DNA from: Ruegeria arenilitoris
Lineage (GTDB): Bacteria > Pseudomonadota > Alphaproteobacteria > Rhodobacterales > Rhodobacteraceae
NCBI RefSeq assembly: GCF_013032855.1
Contig: NZ_WQDA01000003.1
Location: forward strand, 186,001-250,000
DNA: 64,000 bases
Direction: 5' to 3'
Shown here: piece by piece, positions 46,570-55,711 of the stretch
Layout of the letters: every line of letters starts with the position of its first letter
Numbering within the stretch: the first letter of the stretch is position 1
Made by a program: the position numbers and the translations under genes
Notes under the pieces: model-generated
The model's input: only the letters and a program-made list of their open reading frames with translations
What the model was told of the DNA's origin: nothing
The model's database searches: none

Positions 46570-47330
46570 AGCAGGGCTGCAACGGCCAGCAGGAAAGCAA
46601 CCTCGGACAGCTGTTGAGAAGCCCCCAGGATATCACCGGTCTGACCGCCAATCTTGGCTTTGGCTATGATTGCCAGACCCACGGTTGCAGTTACCGCACA
46701 GGCGACGGGCAGAAGGGCGGTCCAGCCCAGAAGAGCCAGAGAGAAAACGAAAGCCAGCCCAAAACCGGCTGCAACCGACAAAGGCGGAGGAGCGCCGACG
46801 CTATGGCTCAGCCCGCTGCCGCGGGCGTTCGGTAGGCCCGCCATCAATGGTGGCATCAGCGCACGGGAAAACACAGCCGCCGCTAGAATTCCGGCCGGAC
46901 TTCCTGCCGCCAGTAGTGTTGCGACCGCCGAGATCCTGAGCAGTTGAATGACCAACAAGGCCAACACTCCGTAGGTGCCGATATGGCTGTCCTTCATGAT
47001 CTCGAGTCTGCGTTCGGGTGTATATCCGCCCCACAGCCCGTCTGCGGTGTCGGCCAGCCCGTCCTCGTGCATGGCTCCGGTCGCTGCGATCAGAACGGCG
47101 ACAGCAAGGACTGCGCTGACTGTCCCGGAAAGGCCCACGGCCATCGCAGACCAGCCTACGGCACAGCCCAAGCCGCCAACAACCAGCCCGGCCGCAGGAA
47201 AGGCCCAAGCGGCTTTGGACTGTCGCTCGAAGAGCGATTTGGGCAGCACGGGCAATGGCAGCCGCGTCAAAAGAACCAGAACCAGCGGCACGTCCCATGG
47301 CGAAAAGGTTCGAGTGTCGTTTTTGTGCAC
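46566..47330 (-). CDS. cobS: Cobalamin-5'-phosphate synthase CobS
   Basis: CobS (254 aa) joins adenosylcobinamide-GDP to alpha-ribazole in the last part of the cobalamin pathway, at the inner membrane. It is very hydrophobic (about six helices) and holds the family motif GAMHEDGLADTADGLWGG that binds metal and substrate. I chose the GTG at 47330 because the conserved protein begins there with an acceptable ribosome-binding site; the 64 upstream residues of the longest frame are not family-like. It is divergent from cobT. Confidence 0.92.
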   Translation of the reverse strand: MHKNDTRTFSPWDVPLVLVLLTRLPLPVLPKSLFERQSKAAWAFPAAGLVVGGLGCAVGWSAMAVGLSGTVSAVLAVAVLIAATGAMHEDGLADTADGLWGGYTPERRLEIMKDSHIGTYGVLALLVIQLLRISAVATLLAAGSPAGILAAAVFSRALMPPLMAGLPNARGSGLSHSVGAPPPLSVAAGFGLAFVFSLALLGWTALLPVACAVTATVGLAIIAKAKIGGQTGDILGASQQLSEVAFLLAVAALL

Positions 47331-47409
47331 TTGCGCGCCTTTCGAGGGGTTGTTGCTTTGCCTGCTTCGGTTAAACACGCAGGACCACTCCGATGCAACG
47401 AGGCTTTGA

Positions 47410-48423
47410 ATGCTGCCTGAACTCAATGATCTGAATACCTTCCGCGACGCCCTGCGCAATGCTCCGGGGCCGGATGAGGCCGCAAGGCAAGGGGCTGCCG
47501 ACCGCAACGGACAGCTGACCAAGCCGCCGGGTGCGTTGGGCCGGCTCGAGGATCTGGCGATCTGGTATGCCGGTTGGCGTGGGGATGCCCGGCCACAGAT
47601 CGAGGCACCTCAGGTGATTGTATTTGCCGGCAATCACGGCGTGACGGCGCAGGGGGTCTCGGCCTTTCCGCCCGAGGTTACGGTTCAGATGGTCATGAAC
47701 TTCGAGCACGGAGGCGCGGCCATCAACCAATTGGCCAAAGCGGCCGGGGCCAAGATGACGGTACACGCGCTGGACCTGGATCGGCCGACGGCCGACTTCA
47801 CAATGGCCCCGGCAATGTCCGAGGACGAGCTTCTGACCGCTTTGCAGACCGGCTGGAACGCCGTTGACCCCACCGCAGACCTTCTGGTCGTGGGCGAAAT
47901 GGGCATTGGCAACACCACCCCTGCCGCGGCCATCGCCTGCGCGTTGTTCGGCGGAGATGCCGCTGATTGGACTGGGCGTGGAACCGGTGTGGACGATGCG
48001 GGCCTTGCCAACAAGACGCGCGTCGTTGCCGAAGGTGTTGCGCTGCACGGAGCATCGGACGACGGGCTTGAGATCCTGCTGTGTTTGGGAGGGCGCGAGA
48101 TCGCGGCCATGGCAGGGGCCATTGCAGCCGCTCGAATTCTGCGCATCCCGGTCATTCTGGATGGGTTCATCTGCACCGCGGCTGCTGCTTGTCTCGATCG
48201 TCTGGCGCCGGGAGCGCTGGACCATGCCGTTGCCGGCCATCAGAGTGCGGAAGGTGCGCACGCGGCCATGCTGACCAAGCTGGACAAAGCACCCTTGCTG
48301 AGCCTCGGGCTGCGGCTGGGCGAAGGGTCGGGGGCTGCGCTGGCCATCAACATCCTGAAAAGCGCCGTCGCTTGCCATTCGGGTATGGCCACTTTTGCCG
48401 AAGCCGGTGTGTCGGACGGTTGA
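47410..48423 (+). CDS. cobT: Nicotinate-nucleotide-dimethylbenzimidazole phosphoribosyltransferase CobT
   Basis: CobT (337 aa) makes alpha-ribazole 5'-phosphate from dimethylbenzimidazole and NaMN for the lower ligand of cobalamin. Family hallmarks: [18 protein letters not shown] near the N-terminus, [31 protein letters not shown], and the C-terminal [13 protein letters not shown] with the expected catalytic Glu. The 79-base gap to divergent cobS is too short for a cobalamin riboswitch. Confidence 0.95.
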   Translation: MLPELNDLNTFRDALRNAPGPDEAARQGAADRNGQLTKPPGALGRLEDLAIWYAGWRGDARPQIEAPQVIVFAGNHGVTAQGVSAFPPEVTVQMVMNFEHGGAAINQLAKAAGAKMTVHALDLDRPTADFTMAPAMSEDELLTALQTGWNAVDPTADLLVVGEMGIGNTTPAAAIACALFGGDAADWTGRGTGVDDAGLANKTRVVAEGVALHGASDDGLEILLCLGGREIAAMAGAIAAARILRIPVILDGFICTAAAACLDRLAPGALDHAVAGHQSAEGAHAAMLTKLDKAPLLSLGLRLGEGSGAALAINILKSAVACHSGMATFAEAGVSDG

Positions 48424-48429
48424 GCTCGG

Positions 48430-48454
48430 CTGACCCGGGAGATCCCCGGGTCAG
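48430..48454. terminator. Hairpin between convergent cobT and antiporter genes
   Basis: CTGACCCGGG (48430-48439) and CCCGGGTCAG (48445-48454) form a ten-base stem with loop AGATC. It overlaps the stop codon of the antiporter gene and lies just past the cobT stop. It could stop both transcripts, though there is no long T-run on the plus strand. Confidence 0.55.
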
Positions 48455-50328
48455 GCTGACTTCTTTTCGTTCTTTTCGGCCAGTTCCAGCAGGGCGGTCT
48501 CGAGGTCCTTCTCCAACTCGCGCGCGCGTTCGATGTACTTTTTGTTCTCGGCCGTCGGCATGCCGGGAACCCAGAGTTCAGCCAATTCGCGAATTGCCTG
48601 CCGATCGTGGTGATAGAAGGTCTGCTGTGCTTGCGCGGCCTCGTACTCGCTCAGACCAATGTTCTCCAGCACATAACGCCCGGCCCGCAGAGAGCTGTCG
48701 AACAGCTCACGCACGATGTCATCAGCGCCGGCCTGATACAGCTCGTACACATGGGTCCGGTCATGCGCGCGGGCGACGATGTGAAGGTCGGGCCGCTGCC
48801 GGCGGGCGTAGCCGACCAATCGGGTCACTTCCTTGCGGTTGTCCATCGCGGCCACCAAAACGGAAGCCTTTTCAAGGCCCGCAGCCCGCAGCAATTCGGG
48901 ACGCGTCGGATCACCCAAGAATCCTTTGACGCCGAACCGACGCATCAGCTGGATCGTTTCGATATTGTGGTCCAGCACCACCGTCTTGAACCCGCTGGCG
49001 CGCACCAGCCGGTTGACGATCTGTCCGAACCGCCCAATTCCCGCAATGATGACGGGACCTTTTTCGTCTATTTCCTCGGGTTCAATCTCGGGTGAGTTGT
49101 CGCGGATGTGGCGCGAAAGGTAGTCATAGATGATGAACAGAAGCGGTGTGATCAGCATGGTCAGGGCAATGATCATCAACAGCTTCTGCGACAGGGCCGG
49201 GGGAATGACATTCTGCTTGGTCGAAAAGGCCAGCAGCACGAAGCCGAACTCACCCGCCTGAGCCAAACCCAGCGTGAACAGCCAATGGTCGCGGCCGCGC
49301 AACTTGAATGCACGACCAACGGCATACAGGATCAGGCCCTTGACCAGGATCACCAGCAGGGCCAGTCCGATCAGGTCGAACGGGTCGTTGAAAAAGTACC
49401 CGACGTCGATCCCGGCCCCGACCGTGATGAAGAACAGGCCCAGCAGCAATCCCTTGAACGGCTCAAGGTCGCTTTCCATCTCGTGCCGGAACTCGGAACT
49501 GGCCAGGACGACGCCAGCGAGGAAGGCGCCCAACGCCGGGGACAGGCCCACCAGCGTCATCAGGAACGAGATCCCTACTACGATCATCAGGGCCAACGCC
49601 GTGTACATCTCGCGCAGGCGGGTGGTGTGGATGAACCGGAACAAGGGACGGGTCAGGTAGACGCCTACCACGATCACGAATGCGATCGCACCCAATGTCA
49701 CCAGCGTCACCGCCCATCCGGGCAGGCCATCGACCAATGACAACGTATGGTGCGCGTCGCCGTGCCCGTCGCCGCCGCGGGTGATTGATCCGTCATCCTC
49801 GATGAAGATGCTGGCCGGCATGGCCAGCAGTGGCAGAAACGCCAGGATCGGAATCACGGCGATATCCTGAGTCAGAAGGACCGAGAACGTGGATCGCCCG
49901 CCGTTTGTGCGCATCAAGCCCTTTTCCGACAGCGTCTGCAGCACGATGGCGGTTGATGACAGGGACAGTGTCAGCCCCACGGCCAAGGCAACTGACCATG
50001 GTTGACCCGTGTAGAAGGTAACTGCTGCAATCACGACCGTAGAGAGCGAGATCTGCAGTCCACCAAGCCCCAACAACCGGTGCCGCATATCCCAAAGTGC
50101 GCGGGGTTCCAGCTCGAGCCCGATCAGGAACAGCATCATGACGACGCCAAATTCCGCGACATGCTGCAAGTCTTTGGTTTCCGCGCCCACGAGCCCAAGG
50201 ATCGGACCGATGGCGATGCCGGCGGCAAGATATCCGAGGACAGACCCCAGCCCAAGTCGCGCCGACAGGGGGACGGCGATCACGGCGGCTGCAAGATAGA
50301 TCGAAGCCTGGTACAGGAACTCGTTCAT
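48451..50328 (-). CDS. CPA2-type cation:proton antiporter (KefB/C-like)
   Basis: This 625-aa protein has an N-terminal membrane domain with about twelve helices (Na/H exchanger fold, residues 1-385) and a C-terminal cytoplasmic Rossmann (TrkA-N) domain, VIIAGIGRFGQIVNRLVRAS, that would bind NAD(H). This matches KefB/KefC-type glutathione-gated potassium efflux systems or other CPA2 antiporters. The end is a charged coiled coil (YIERARELEKDLETALLELAE). No KefF/KefG partner is nearby, so glutathione control is not assured. AAGGAAG precedes the ATG. Confidence 0.92.
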   Translation of the reverse strand: MNEFLYQASIYLAAAVIAVPLSARLGLGSVLGYLAAGIAIGPILGLVGAETKDLQHVAEFGVVMMLFLIGLELEPRALWDMRHRLLGLGGLQISLSTVVIAAVTFYTGQPWSVALAVGLTLSLSSTAIVLQTLSEKGLMRTNGGRSTFSVLLTQDIAVIPILAFLPLLAMPASIFIEDDGSITRGGDGHGDAHHTLSLVDGLPGWAVTLVTLGAIAFVIVVGVYLTRPLFRFIHTTRLREMYTALALMIVVGISFLMTLVGLSPALGAFLAGVVLASSEFRHEMESDLEPFKGLLLGLFFITVGAGIDVGYFFNDPFDLIGLALLVILVKGLILYAVGRAFKLRGRDHWLFTLGLAQAGEFGFVLLAFSTKQNVIPPALSQKLLMIIALTMLITPLLFIIYDYLSRHIRDNSPEIEPEEIDEKGPVIIAGIGRFGQIVNRLVRASGFKTVVLDHNIETIQLMRRFGVKGFLGDPTRPELLRAAGLEKASVLVAAMDNRKEVTRLVGYARRQRPDLHIVARAHDRTHVYELYQAGADDIVRELFDSSLRAGRYVLENIGLSEYEAAQAQQTFYHHDRQAIRELAELWVPGMPTAENKKYIERARELEKDLETALLELAEKNEKKSA

Positions 50329-50347
50329 TTTCTTCCTTTCCTTGCCG

Positions 50348-50803
50348 TCAGGTCGGCAGCGGAGCGTCGCGTTTCAGCTGGTCCATCACGATCTGGCTTT
50401 GCACCCGTGCTACCGCAGGATGGGGCAGTATCACCTCGTGAAGCAAGGTGTTGAGCGCGGAAAGATCCTCGCAATAGACATGGAGCAGATAGTCTGCCTC
50501 GCCAGTCATCGTCCAGGCGCTGGTGATTTCCGGGCGGGTTTCCACCATGCGCGCAAAACTGGATGATTGTTCGGGGCCGTGGGTGCCGAGGTGAACTTGA
50601 ACGAAGCCCTGGACCTGCAGGCCAAGTTTGCGCGGGTCAAGCCGAGCTGCGTAGCCGGTGATATAGCCCTCGGCCTCCAGCCGCTGACGGCGGCGCCCGG
50701 CCTGACTGGGGGACAGGTTCAGCATTTCGCCCAACTGATGTGCGGTCAGGTGCGCGTCTTTTTGCAGCGCGGCCAGAAGGCGAGTATCGGTTGCGTCCAG
50801 CAT
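50348..50803 (-). CDS. Lrp/AsnC family transcriptional regulator
   Basis: This 151-aa regulator has the N-terminal Lrp helix-turn-helix (AALQKDAHLTAHQLGEMLNL then SPSQAGRRRQRLEAEGYI) and a C-terminal RAM ligand domain (about 70-140). It is divergent from hppD across 145 bases, which suggests it controls tyrosine/phenylalanine catabolism, with an aromatic amino acid or a product as effector. It ends 19 bases before the antiporter gene start on the same strand, so they could be co-transcribed. Confidence 0.9.
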   Translation of the reverse strand: MLDATDTRLLAALQKDAHLTAHQLGEMLNLSPSQAGRRRQRLEAEGYITGYAARLDPRKLGLQVQGFVQVHLGTHGPEQSSSFARMVETRPEITSAWTMTGEADYLLHVYCEDLSALNTLLHEVILPHPAVARVQSQIVMDQLKRDAPLPT

Positions 50804-50873
50804 GTGCGGAGATTCTCACATTTTTCGGGGTCTGGTGCGGAGTTTTCGCAGGCTTCTGTAGTTTACATGAAAA

Positions 50874-50908
50874 GAATGCGCAAAAACAGCGCTGAAAAAG
50901 GCGTATTC
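50874..50908. promoter_or_regulatory. Imperfect inverted repeat between Lrp gene and hppD
   Basis: GAATGCGC (50874-50881) and GCGTATTC (50901-50908) match as an inverted repeat with one mismatch, centred about 60 bases before hppD in an AT-rich divergent promoter region. It is a candidate site for the adjacent Lrp-type regulator. Confidence 0.3.
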
Positions 50909-50948
50909 TTGAATCAGCAAAGAATTTCCTGTTTCAAGAGGACAAGCC

Positions 50949-52046
50949 ATGGGCCCTTTCCCGCACAACGCCCCGAAATCCGTGATCAGCGCCGAGAACC
51001 CCGCCGGCACAGATGGGTTTGAATTTGTTGAATTCGCGCATCCCGAACCGCAGGAGCTGCGCGACCTGTTCGCCAAGATGGGTTTTGAAAAGGTTGCGCA
51101 CCACAAGACCAAACCGCTGATCGAGCTGTGGCAGCAGGGCGATGTGACCTACATCCTGAACGCGAACCCCGACAGCTTTGCTGCGAAATTCGTGGAAGAG
51201 CATGGCCCCTGTGCCCCGTCGATGGGCTGGCGTGTCGTGGATGCGCAAAAGGCCTATGACCATGCGGTGTCGAAGGGGGCCGAACCCTATGATGGGGCCG
51301 ACAAGACCATGGATGTGCCCGCGATCAAGGGTATCGGCGGGTCGCTGATCTATTTCATCGACCAGTATTACGAAACCTCGCCCTACAATCAGGAATTCGA
51401 GTGGCTGAAGCAGTCCAAACCGCGCGGCGTCGGTTTCTATTACCTCGATCACCTGACGCACAATGTCTTCAAGGGCAACATGGACAAGTGGTTCAAGTTC
51501 TACGGCGATCTGTTCAACTTCCGCGAAATCCGCTTCTTCGACATCCAGGGCAAATATACCGGCTTGCTCAGCCGTGCATTGACCTCGCCCTGCGGCCGTA
51601 TCCGGATTCCGATCAACGAAGACCGCGGCGAGACCGGTCAGATCGTATCCTACCTGAAGAAGTACAAGGGTGAGGGCATCCAGCACATCGCCGTCGGCAG
51701 CGAGAACATCTATGACTCGACCGATGCAATCGCCGAACGAGGGCTGAAGTTCATGCCCGGTCCCAACGATGCCTATTATGATATGTCCTTCGACCGCGTG
51801 AAGGGCCATGACGAGCCGGTGGATCGCATGAAGAAGCACGGCATCCTGATCGATGGTGAAGGCGTGGTGGACGGCGGCGAGACCAAGATCCTGCTGCAGA
51901 TCTTCTCGAAAACCGTGATTGGTCCGATCTTCTTCGAGTTCATCCAGCGCAAGGGCGATGACGGCTTTGGCGAAGGCAATTTCAAGGCTCTGTTCGAATC
52001 GATCGAGCGCGAACAGATTGAATCCGGAGAGATTTCTGCCGCCTGA
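50949..52046 (+). CDS. hppD: 4-hydroxyphenylpyruvate dioxygenase
   Basis: HppD (365 aa) converts 4-hydroxyphenylpyruvate to homogentisate in tyrosine catabolism, a cytoplasmic non-heme iron reaction. The iron ligands are visible as His168 (YLDHLTHNV), His246 (GIQHIAVGS) and Glu330 (GPIFFEFIQRKGDDGFGEGN), the usual two-His/one-Glu facial triad. CAAGAGGACAAGCC precedes the ATG. It is divergent from an Lrp-type regulator and closed by a strong terminator. Downstream homogentisate genes are not in this window. Confidence 0.96.
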   Translation: MGPFPHNAPKSVISAENPAGTDGFEFVEFAHPEPQELRDLFAKMGFEKVAHHKTKPLIELWQQGDVTYILNANPDSFAAKFVEEHGPCAPSMGWRVVDAQKAYDHAVSKGAEPYDGADKTMDVPAIKGIGGSLIYFIDQYYETSPYNQEFEWLKQSKPRGVGFYYLDHLTHNVFKGNMDKWFKFYGDLFNFREIRFFDIQGKYTGLLSRALTSPCGRIRIPINEDRGETGQIVSYLKKYKGEGIQHIAVGSENIYDSTDAIAERGLKFMPGPNDAYYDMSFDRVKGHDEPVDRMKKHGILIDGEGVVDGGETKILLQIFSKTVIGPIFFEFIQRKGDDGFGEGNFKALFESIEREQIESGEISAA

Positions 52047-52060
52047 AGAAGACCCAGAAT

Positions 52061-52090
52061 TTGGAACCCGGCCTACCGGGTTCCAATTTT
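52061..52090 (+). terminator. Rho-independent terminator after hppD
   Basis: Eleven-base stem TTGGAACCCGG (52061-52071) and CCGGGTTCCAA (52076-52086), loop CCTA, then TTTT. It lies between hppD and a convergent gene and the AA/TT flanks would let it work in both directions. Confidence 0.93.
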
Positions 52091-52107
52091 CTGAAACGCG
52101 GCGCGCT

Positions 52108-54132
52108 TTACCCGCGCGGCATCTTCAACGTGACGTTGCGGCCGCCTTTCTGATAACGAAGCTCGCTGTCGCCAATCGCGACGACTTTGCCGCCGTCAAT
52201 CCGATCTCCGACTTTCAGCTTCTTGTACCGACCGCTTGGTAGCCGGACCAAGGCACGCCGATTGGCCGGCGTACCGTAAACGCCGATCAGGTTCAGACGC
52301 CGCAGATTCAAAGCATTGTCAATCGTGGCTTGGCGCGCCACCGAGGCCCGGCTGGGTATCTTGGGTGCGACGGTTGTGGGTTTGAACGATCCCGCTTCAT
52401 CGTCATCCGCCTTTGCTACCGCTGCGGTCGACCCCAGAGTGGCTGAGCCGGTTGTTGCTTTTCGGGCCGCCAGAGCGGCCACGGTCGACGGACGAACGCG
52501 GGGGCGAGGGACGCGCACCACGGCCAATGCGGTGGGCGTGCGGTCCACAGCCTCGCGCTCTTGGATCGACGCCGGCCTGGATTCCGGGCGGATAACCGCC
52601 AGCTCGTCCACCGTCCGGCCGCCCAGCTGCCCACGCTCAAAGTTCTCAACCAGCGTTTCCGGGCGCAGGCGCGGACGCAGACCAGCCAGCCTTGTGTCGT
52701 CGTCTGTGGCAGTCGGGTCGGTTTCGAACCTGACCGGCACCTGGGGCGGAACCGACGAAGGGCGGCCGAGGAACACGAGGATGCCGTCCGGGTTCAACGT
52801 CCCCTCGGGTGTCGGAGTGACAAGGCCACGGTCATCAAGGTCAAAACGACTGCCCGCGGCATTGGGCAGACCGACCGTAGCCACGGGCTCGTCGGTATCA
52901 AAGCTCTCTTCGGCCGGAAGCGCCACGGCATCCTGCGACAGCTCCGCGTGATCGACGGACGACAGGTATACGTCCTCGGGCACCTCGGGGTCTGGCACCG
53001 GCAGCGGATCGGGCGCGGTGATCGTCAGGCCAGAGGCTTCTTCGAAATCCTCGACACTTTCCGGATCGCGTTCGACCTGCTCGACGGGCGAGGGCGCAAC
53101 ATTCAATGCTTCCAGGATTGCCTGATCCGTCGGCGTCAATTCGGGGGGCGTGGGTGTCTCCGGCTCGACCAGGGGCGTGCTGGCTTCAAACGTCAGGTCT
53201 TCGTCGGCCAATGCCTCGGGGTCGGGCGTGTCCTTGGGCTCAGGAGCGACTCCTGCCAGCCCTTCGGTCTCGGTCATCGGTGGGGCGGTGATAGAAACTG
53301 GCGCAGGTGCCGTTTCGACAACCGGCGCAGTCGCCACCGGGCTGCCAGTTTCGTCTGACCCCGACCAGATCAATGCGACAACGGCCAGCACGACGGCGCC
53401 CGCCGCACCGGCGCCAATGTAGCGAACCGGTATGCCGGAATCTGATGCCCCAGAATTCTGTGAGGCGGTTTCAGTCGCTTCTATCGGCGATACGAATACG
53501 TCCGGCTGAGCGGGTTCAGCAATCGGATGCGCCTGAGGCGAGGGGGCCGGATCGGGTTCCGATGCCTGCGAAGCCTGAGGCACGGGTTCTGCGTCCGGGG
53601 CCGGTGGGACAACAGCTATCTCCTCGGCCGGTGGCACAGTTGGCAGTGTGGCGGATGTCGCGCGCTCGGAAAACTCGAACTCTCCGGTACCTGTCCAAGG
53701 CGCATCGGGGGCCAATGTTGCAGCAAACCGAACAGGCACGAACCCGTAGCGACTGGCAAAGGCTCGGGCCTCTTCTACTGTCTCTTTCGCCACGGCAGCG
53801 ACCAGAAGATCCGACCCATCCGCACGGAGGTCATACATCAACTCGGCAATCTCACAGCCCGTGGCCTGAGCCAATTCCGCCTCGACCACCTGTGTCACGT
53901 CGGAGTCTTCTGGGCTGGCGACCGTGAGGTGGCGCACGTGGTCCGAAGGAATCACGACCGTACAGCTCAGGTCATTGGCCAGCGCGAAACCTCGACCGCG
54001 AAGCTCGTTCAGCTGTTCGGAAAAATCCGGCGCGTCCAGTGATACGGTGCCGATGCCAAACCATTCGTCATCCGAATAGTGCAGCAGAGTGATCCCGTTA
54101 TCCGAAAGAGACAGCGCAAAAGCGGGTTTCAT
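52108..54132 (-). CDS. Large membrane-spanning protein with PilP-like C-terminus
   Basis: This 674-aa protein appears modular. Residues 1-140 read like an actin/PilM-like N-terminal domain (LSDNGITLLHYSDDEWFGIGT, VVIPSDHVRHLTVA). A Pro/Glu/Ala-rich linker (about 160-230) precedes one membrane helix (236-257), then a long disordered acidic region. The C-terminal 75 residues (LNLIGVYGTPANRRALVRLPSGRYKKLKVGDRIDGGKVVAI) resemble PilP/GspC-type domains of pilus and secretion systems. It could be a fused assembly-platform subunit, but no other pilus genes are nearby. Function is unproven. Confidence 0.68.
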   Translation of the reverse strand: MKPAFALSLSDNGITLLHYSDDEWFGIGTVSLDAPDFSEQLNELRGRGFALANDLSCTVVIPSDHVRHLTVASPEDSDVTQVVEAELAQATGCEIAELMYDLRADGSDLLVAAVAKETVEEARAFASRYGFVPVRFAATLAPDAPWTGTGEFEFSERATSATLPTVPPAEEIAVVPPAPDAEPVPQASQASEPDPAPSPQAHPIAEPAQPDVFVSPIEATETASQNSGASDSGIPVRYIGAGAAGAVVLAVVALIWSGSDETGSPVATAPVVETAPAPVSITAPPMTETEGLAGVAPEPKDTPDPEALADEDLTFEASTPLVEPETPTPPELTPTDQAILEALNVAPSPVEQVERDPESVEDFEEASGLTITAPDPLPVPDPEVPEDVYLSSVDHAELSQDAVALPAEESFDTDEPVATVGLPNAAGSRFDLDDRGLVTPTPEGTLNPDGILVFLGRPSSVPPQVPVRFETDPTATDDDTRLAGLRPRLRPETLVENFERGQLGGRTVDELAVIRPESRPASIQEREAVDRTPTALAVVRVPRPRVRPSTVAALAARKATTGSATLGSTAAVAKADDDEAGSFKPTTVAPKIPSRASVARQATIDNALNLRRLNLIGVYGTPANRRALVRLPSGRYKKLKVGDRIDGGKVVAIGDSELRYQKGGRNVTLKMPRG

Positions 54133-54296
54133 TATTCAAGGGTGCCGTAATTGTCTGAACCAAAGCAAACGCCCTTGCGTCCGCGCACCGAGATTAAAGC
54201 AGGAACCCGCCGAGGGAAAGGAAAAGGCAAAATCTCCCCTTGTCCGGCGAAGGCTTGCCAACCCATCTTTTATCTCAGAAAACAGGAGAGATCACA

Positions 54297-54992
54297 TTGA
54301 AGACATTTGCTTTTTTGGCGGCGGTATTGGCGGCGACAGTTGCCGTGGCCGCCCATGCGGAAGAACGTCGCATCCAGGTTTACGGAACCGGAACAGCCGA
54401 GGCCGCGCCGGATATGGCAACCATCACGGTGGGTGTGACAAATCAAGACGCGCAGGCTTCCGCAGCAATGCAGGCGACCTCGGACGCGGTTGCCACCGTC
54501 CTGAGCCGCCTGAGTGAGATGGGGATCGAATCGCGCGACCTGCAGACCCGCGATCTGTCCCTGTCCCCGGTCTGGTCCGGACGGGGCAATGCGGATGGCG
54601 AAGCACCGAGGATCACGGGCTTCGTTGCGTCGAACCGTGTGTTCGTGCGGGTCAGAAATCTGGATGATCTGGGGCAGATCATGGATGCGGTCATTCGGGA
54701 TGGTGCGAATGATTTTGGTGGTTTGACCTTCACGGTTCAGGATCCCAAGCCGCTTGAAGCGAAGGCGCGCGCCCAAGCCGTCGCCGATGCGACAGCCAAG
54801 GCCGAACAATTGGCTCAGGCCGCCGGTGTCACCTTGGGTTCAGTCGTGTCGATCAACGAGCAGGGAGGGGGCATTCGCCCAATGCCCCAGATGCGCGAGA
54901 TGGCCATGGCCGATTCGGGCGGGGTACCGGTCGCCGGTGGCGAGGTTTCGGTTTCGGTCACCGTGTCGATGGAGTTCGACATTTCCGAGTGA
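54297..54992 (+). CDS. SIMPL domain protein (DUF541)
   Basis: This 231-aa protein has a signal peptide (KTFAFLAAVLAATVAVAAHA) followed by the SIMPL/DUF541 domain: IQVYGTGTAEAAPDMATITVGV, LSPVWSGRGNADGEAPRITGFVASNRVFV-type sequence (read in part), and the C-terminal VSVSVTVSMEFDI. Relatives (YggE-like) are linked to oxidative-stress defence in the periplasm. The start is a TTG at 54297, with AGGAG eight bases upstream; no ATG fits as well. It is divergent from the large protein at 52108. Confidence 0.88.
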   Translation: MKTFAFLAAVLAATVAVAAHAEERRIQVYGTGTAEAAPDMATITVGVTNQDAQASAAMQATSDAVATVLSRLSEMGIESRDLQTRDLSLSPVWSGRGNADGEAPRITGFVASNRVFVRVRNLDDLGQIMDAVIRDGANDFGGLTFTVQDPKPLEAKARAQAVADATAKAEQLAQAAGVTLGSVVSINEQGGGIRPMPQMREMAMADSGGVPVAGGEVSVSVTVSMEFDISE

Positions 54993-54994
54993 CC

Positions 54995-55705
54995 TCAGCT
55001 TTCGCTGCGGGCCGTCAGCGGTTTCCGCTGTTGGCCCGTGGCATCGAAATTCTCAGGTGACAGCCAGGTTTCGAACGCCTGCCGGATGCGTGGCCAGTAC
55101 GTGTCGACGATCGAAAACCACGCCGTGTCGCGGTTGCGCCCCTTGTAATGGGTGGCTTGCCGAAATTCGCCTTCGAAGACAAAACCCAGCCGTTCGGCGG
55201 CCCGGCGCGACGGGGCATTCAGCGCATCGCATTTCCATTCGTAGCGGCGATAGCCCAACTCATCGAACACGCGGCGCATCATCAGAAACATCGTTTCGGT
55301 CGCGACCGGCGTGCGCTGCATCAACGGCGAGAAATGGATGTGTCCCACCTCAATCGCGCCCGCATTGCGGTCGATACGCAGGTAGGACGCCATCCCGACG
55401 GGCTGTCCGTCTTGGTCCAGAACCGTGTGGAACAGCGGATCGTCCCCCGTGCAGGTTTGGGCCAACCAGGCGGCGAACTCGGCTTGCGAGTCGAACGGGC
55501 CGTAGGGCAGGTAGGTCCAGTTGCGCCCGTCGGTATCGGCGGCAAACGCCCGGAACAGGCCGGGCGCATCCGCATTCACATCCAAGGGCACCACGCGGCA
55601 AAACCGCCCCTTCATGGGCGCGCGCGGTGGGGCCGGGCGCGGGAACTCCCCCGCAATCGGCAGGCCCACCGGCTGGCCCAATGCGTTGATCCTGTGCCCC
55701 GGCAT
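54995..55705 (-). CDS. GNAT acetyltransferase, RimJ/RimL-like
   Basis: This 236-aa protein belongs to the GNAT-3 group (RimJ/RimL-like): LVP-type N-terminus near residue 38, VGMASYLRIDRNAGAIEVGHI in the middle, and YEWKCDALNAPSRRAAERLGFVFEGEFR at the acetyl-CoA fold. Such proteins often acetylate amino groups of proteins or small molecules; the target is unknown. It starts six bases after the sulfhydrylase gene, so the two are probably one operon. Confidence 0.87.
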   Translation of the reverse strand: MPGHRINALGQPVGLPIAGEFPRPAPPRAPMKGRFCRVVPLDVNADAPGLFRAFAADTDGRNWTYLPYGPFDSQAEFAAWLAQTCTGDDPLFHTVLDQDGQPVGMASYLRIDRNAGAIEVGHIHFSPLMQRTPVATETMFLMMRRVFDELGYRRYEWKCDALNAPSRRAAERLGFVFEGEFRQATHYKGRNRDTAWFSIVDTYWPRIRQAFETWLSPENFDATGQQRKPLTARSES

Positions 55706-55711
55706 TTTGGA

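Noticed and set aside
47331..47409. Cobalamin riboswitch between cobS and cobT
   Set aside because: The 79-base gap is too short and has no B12-box.
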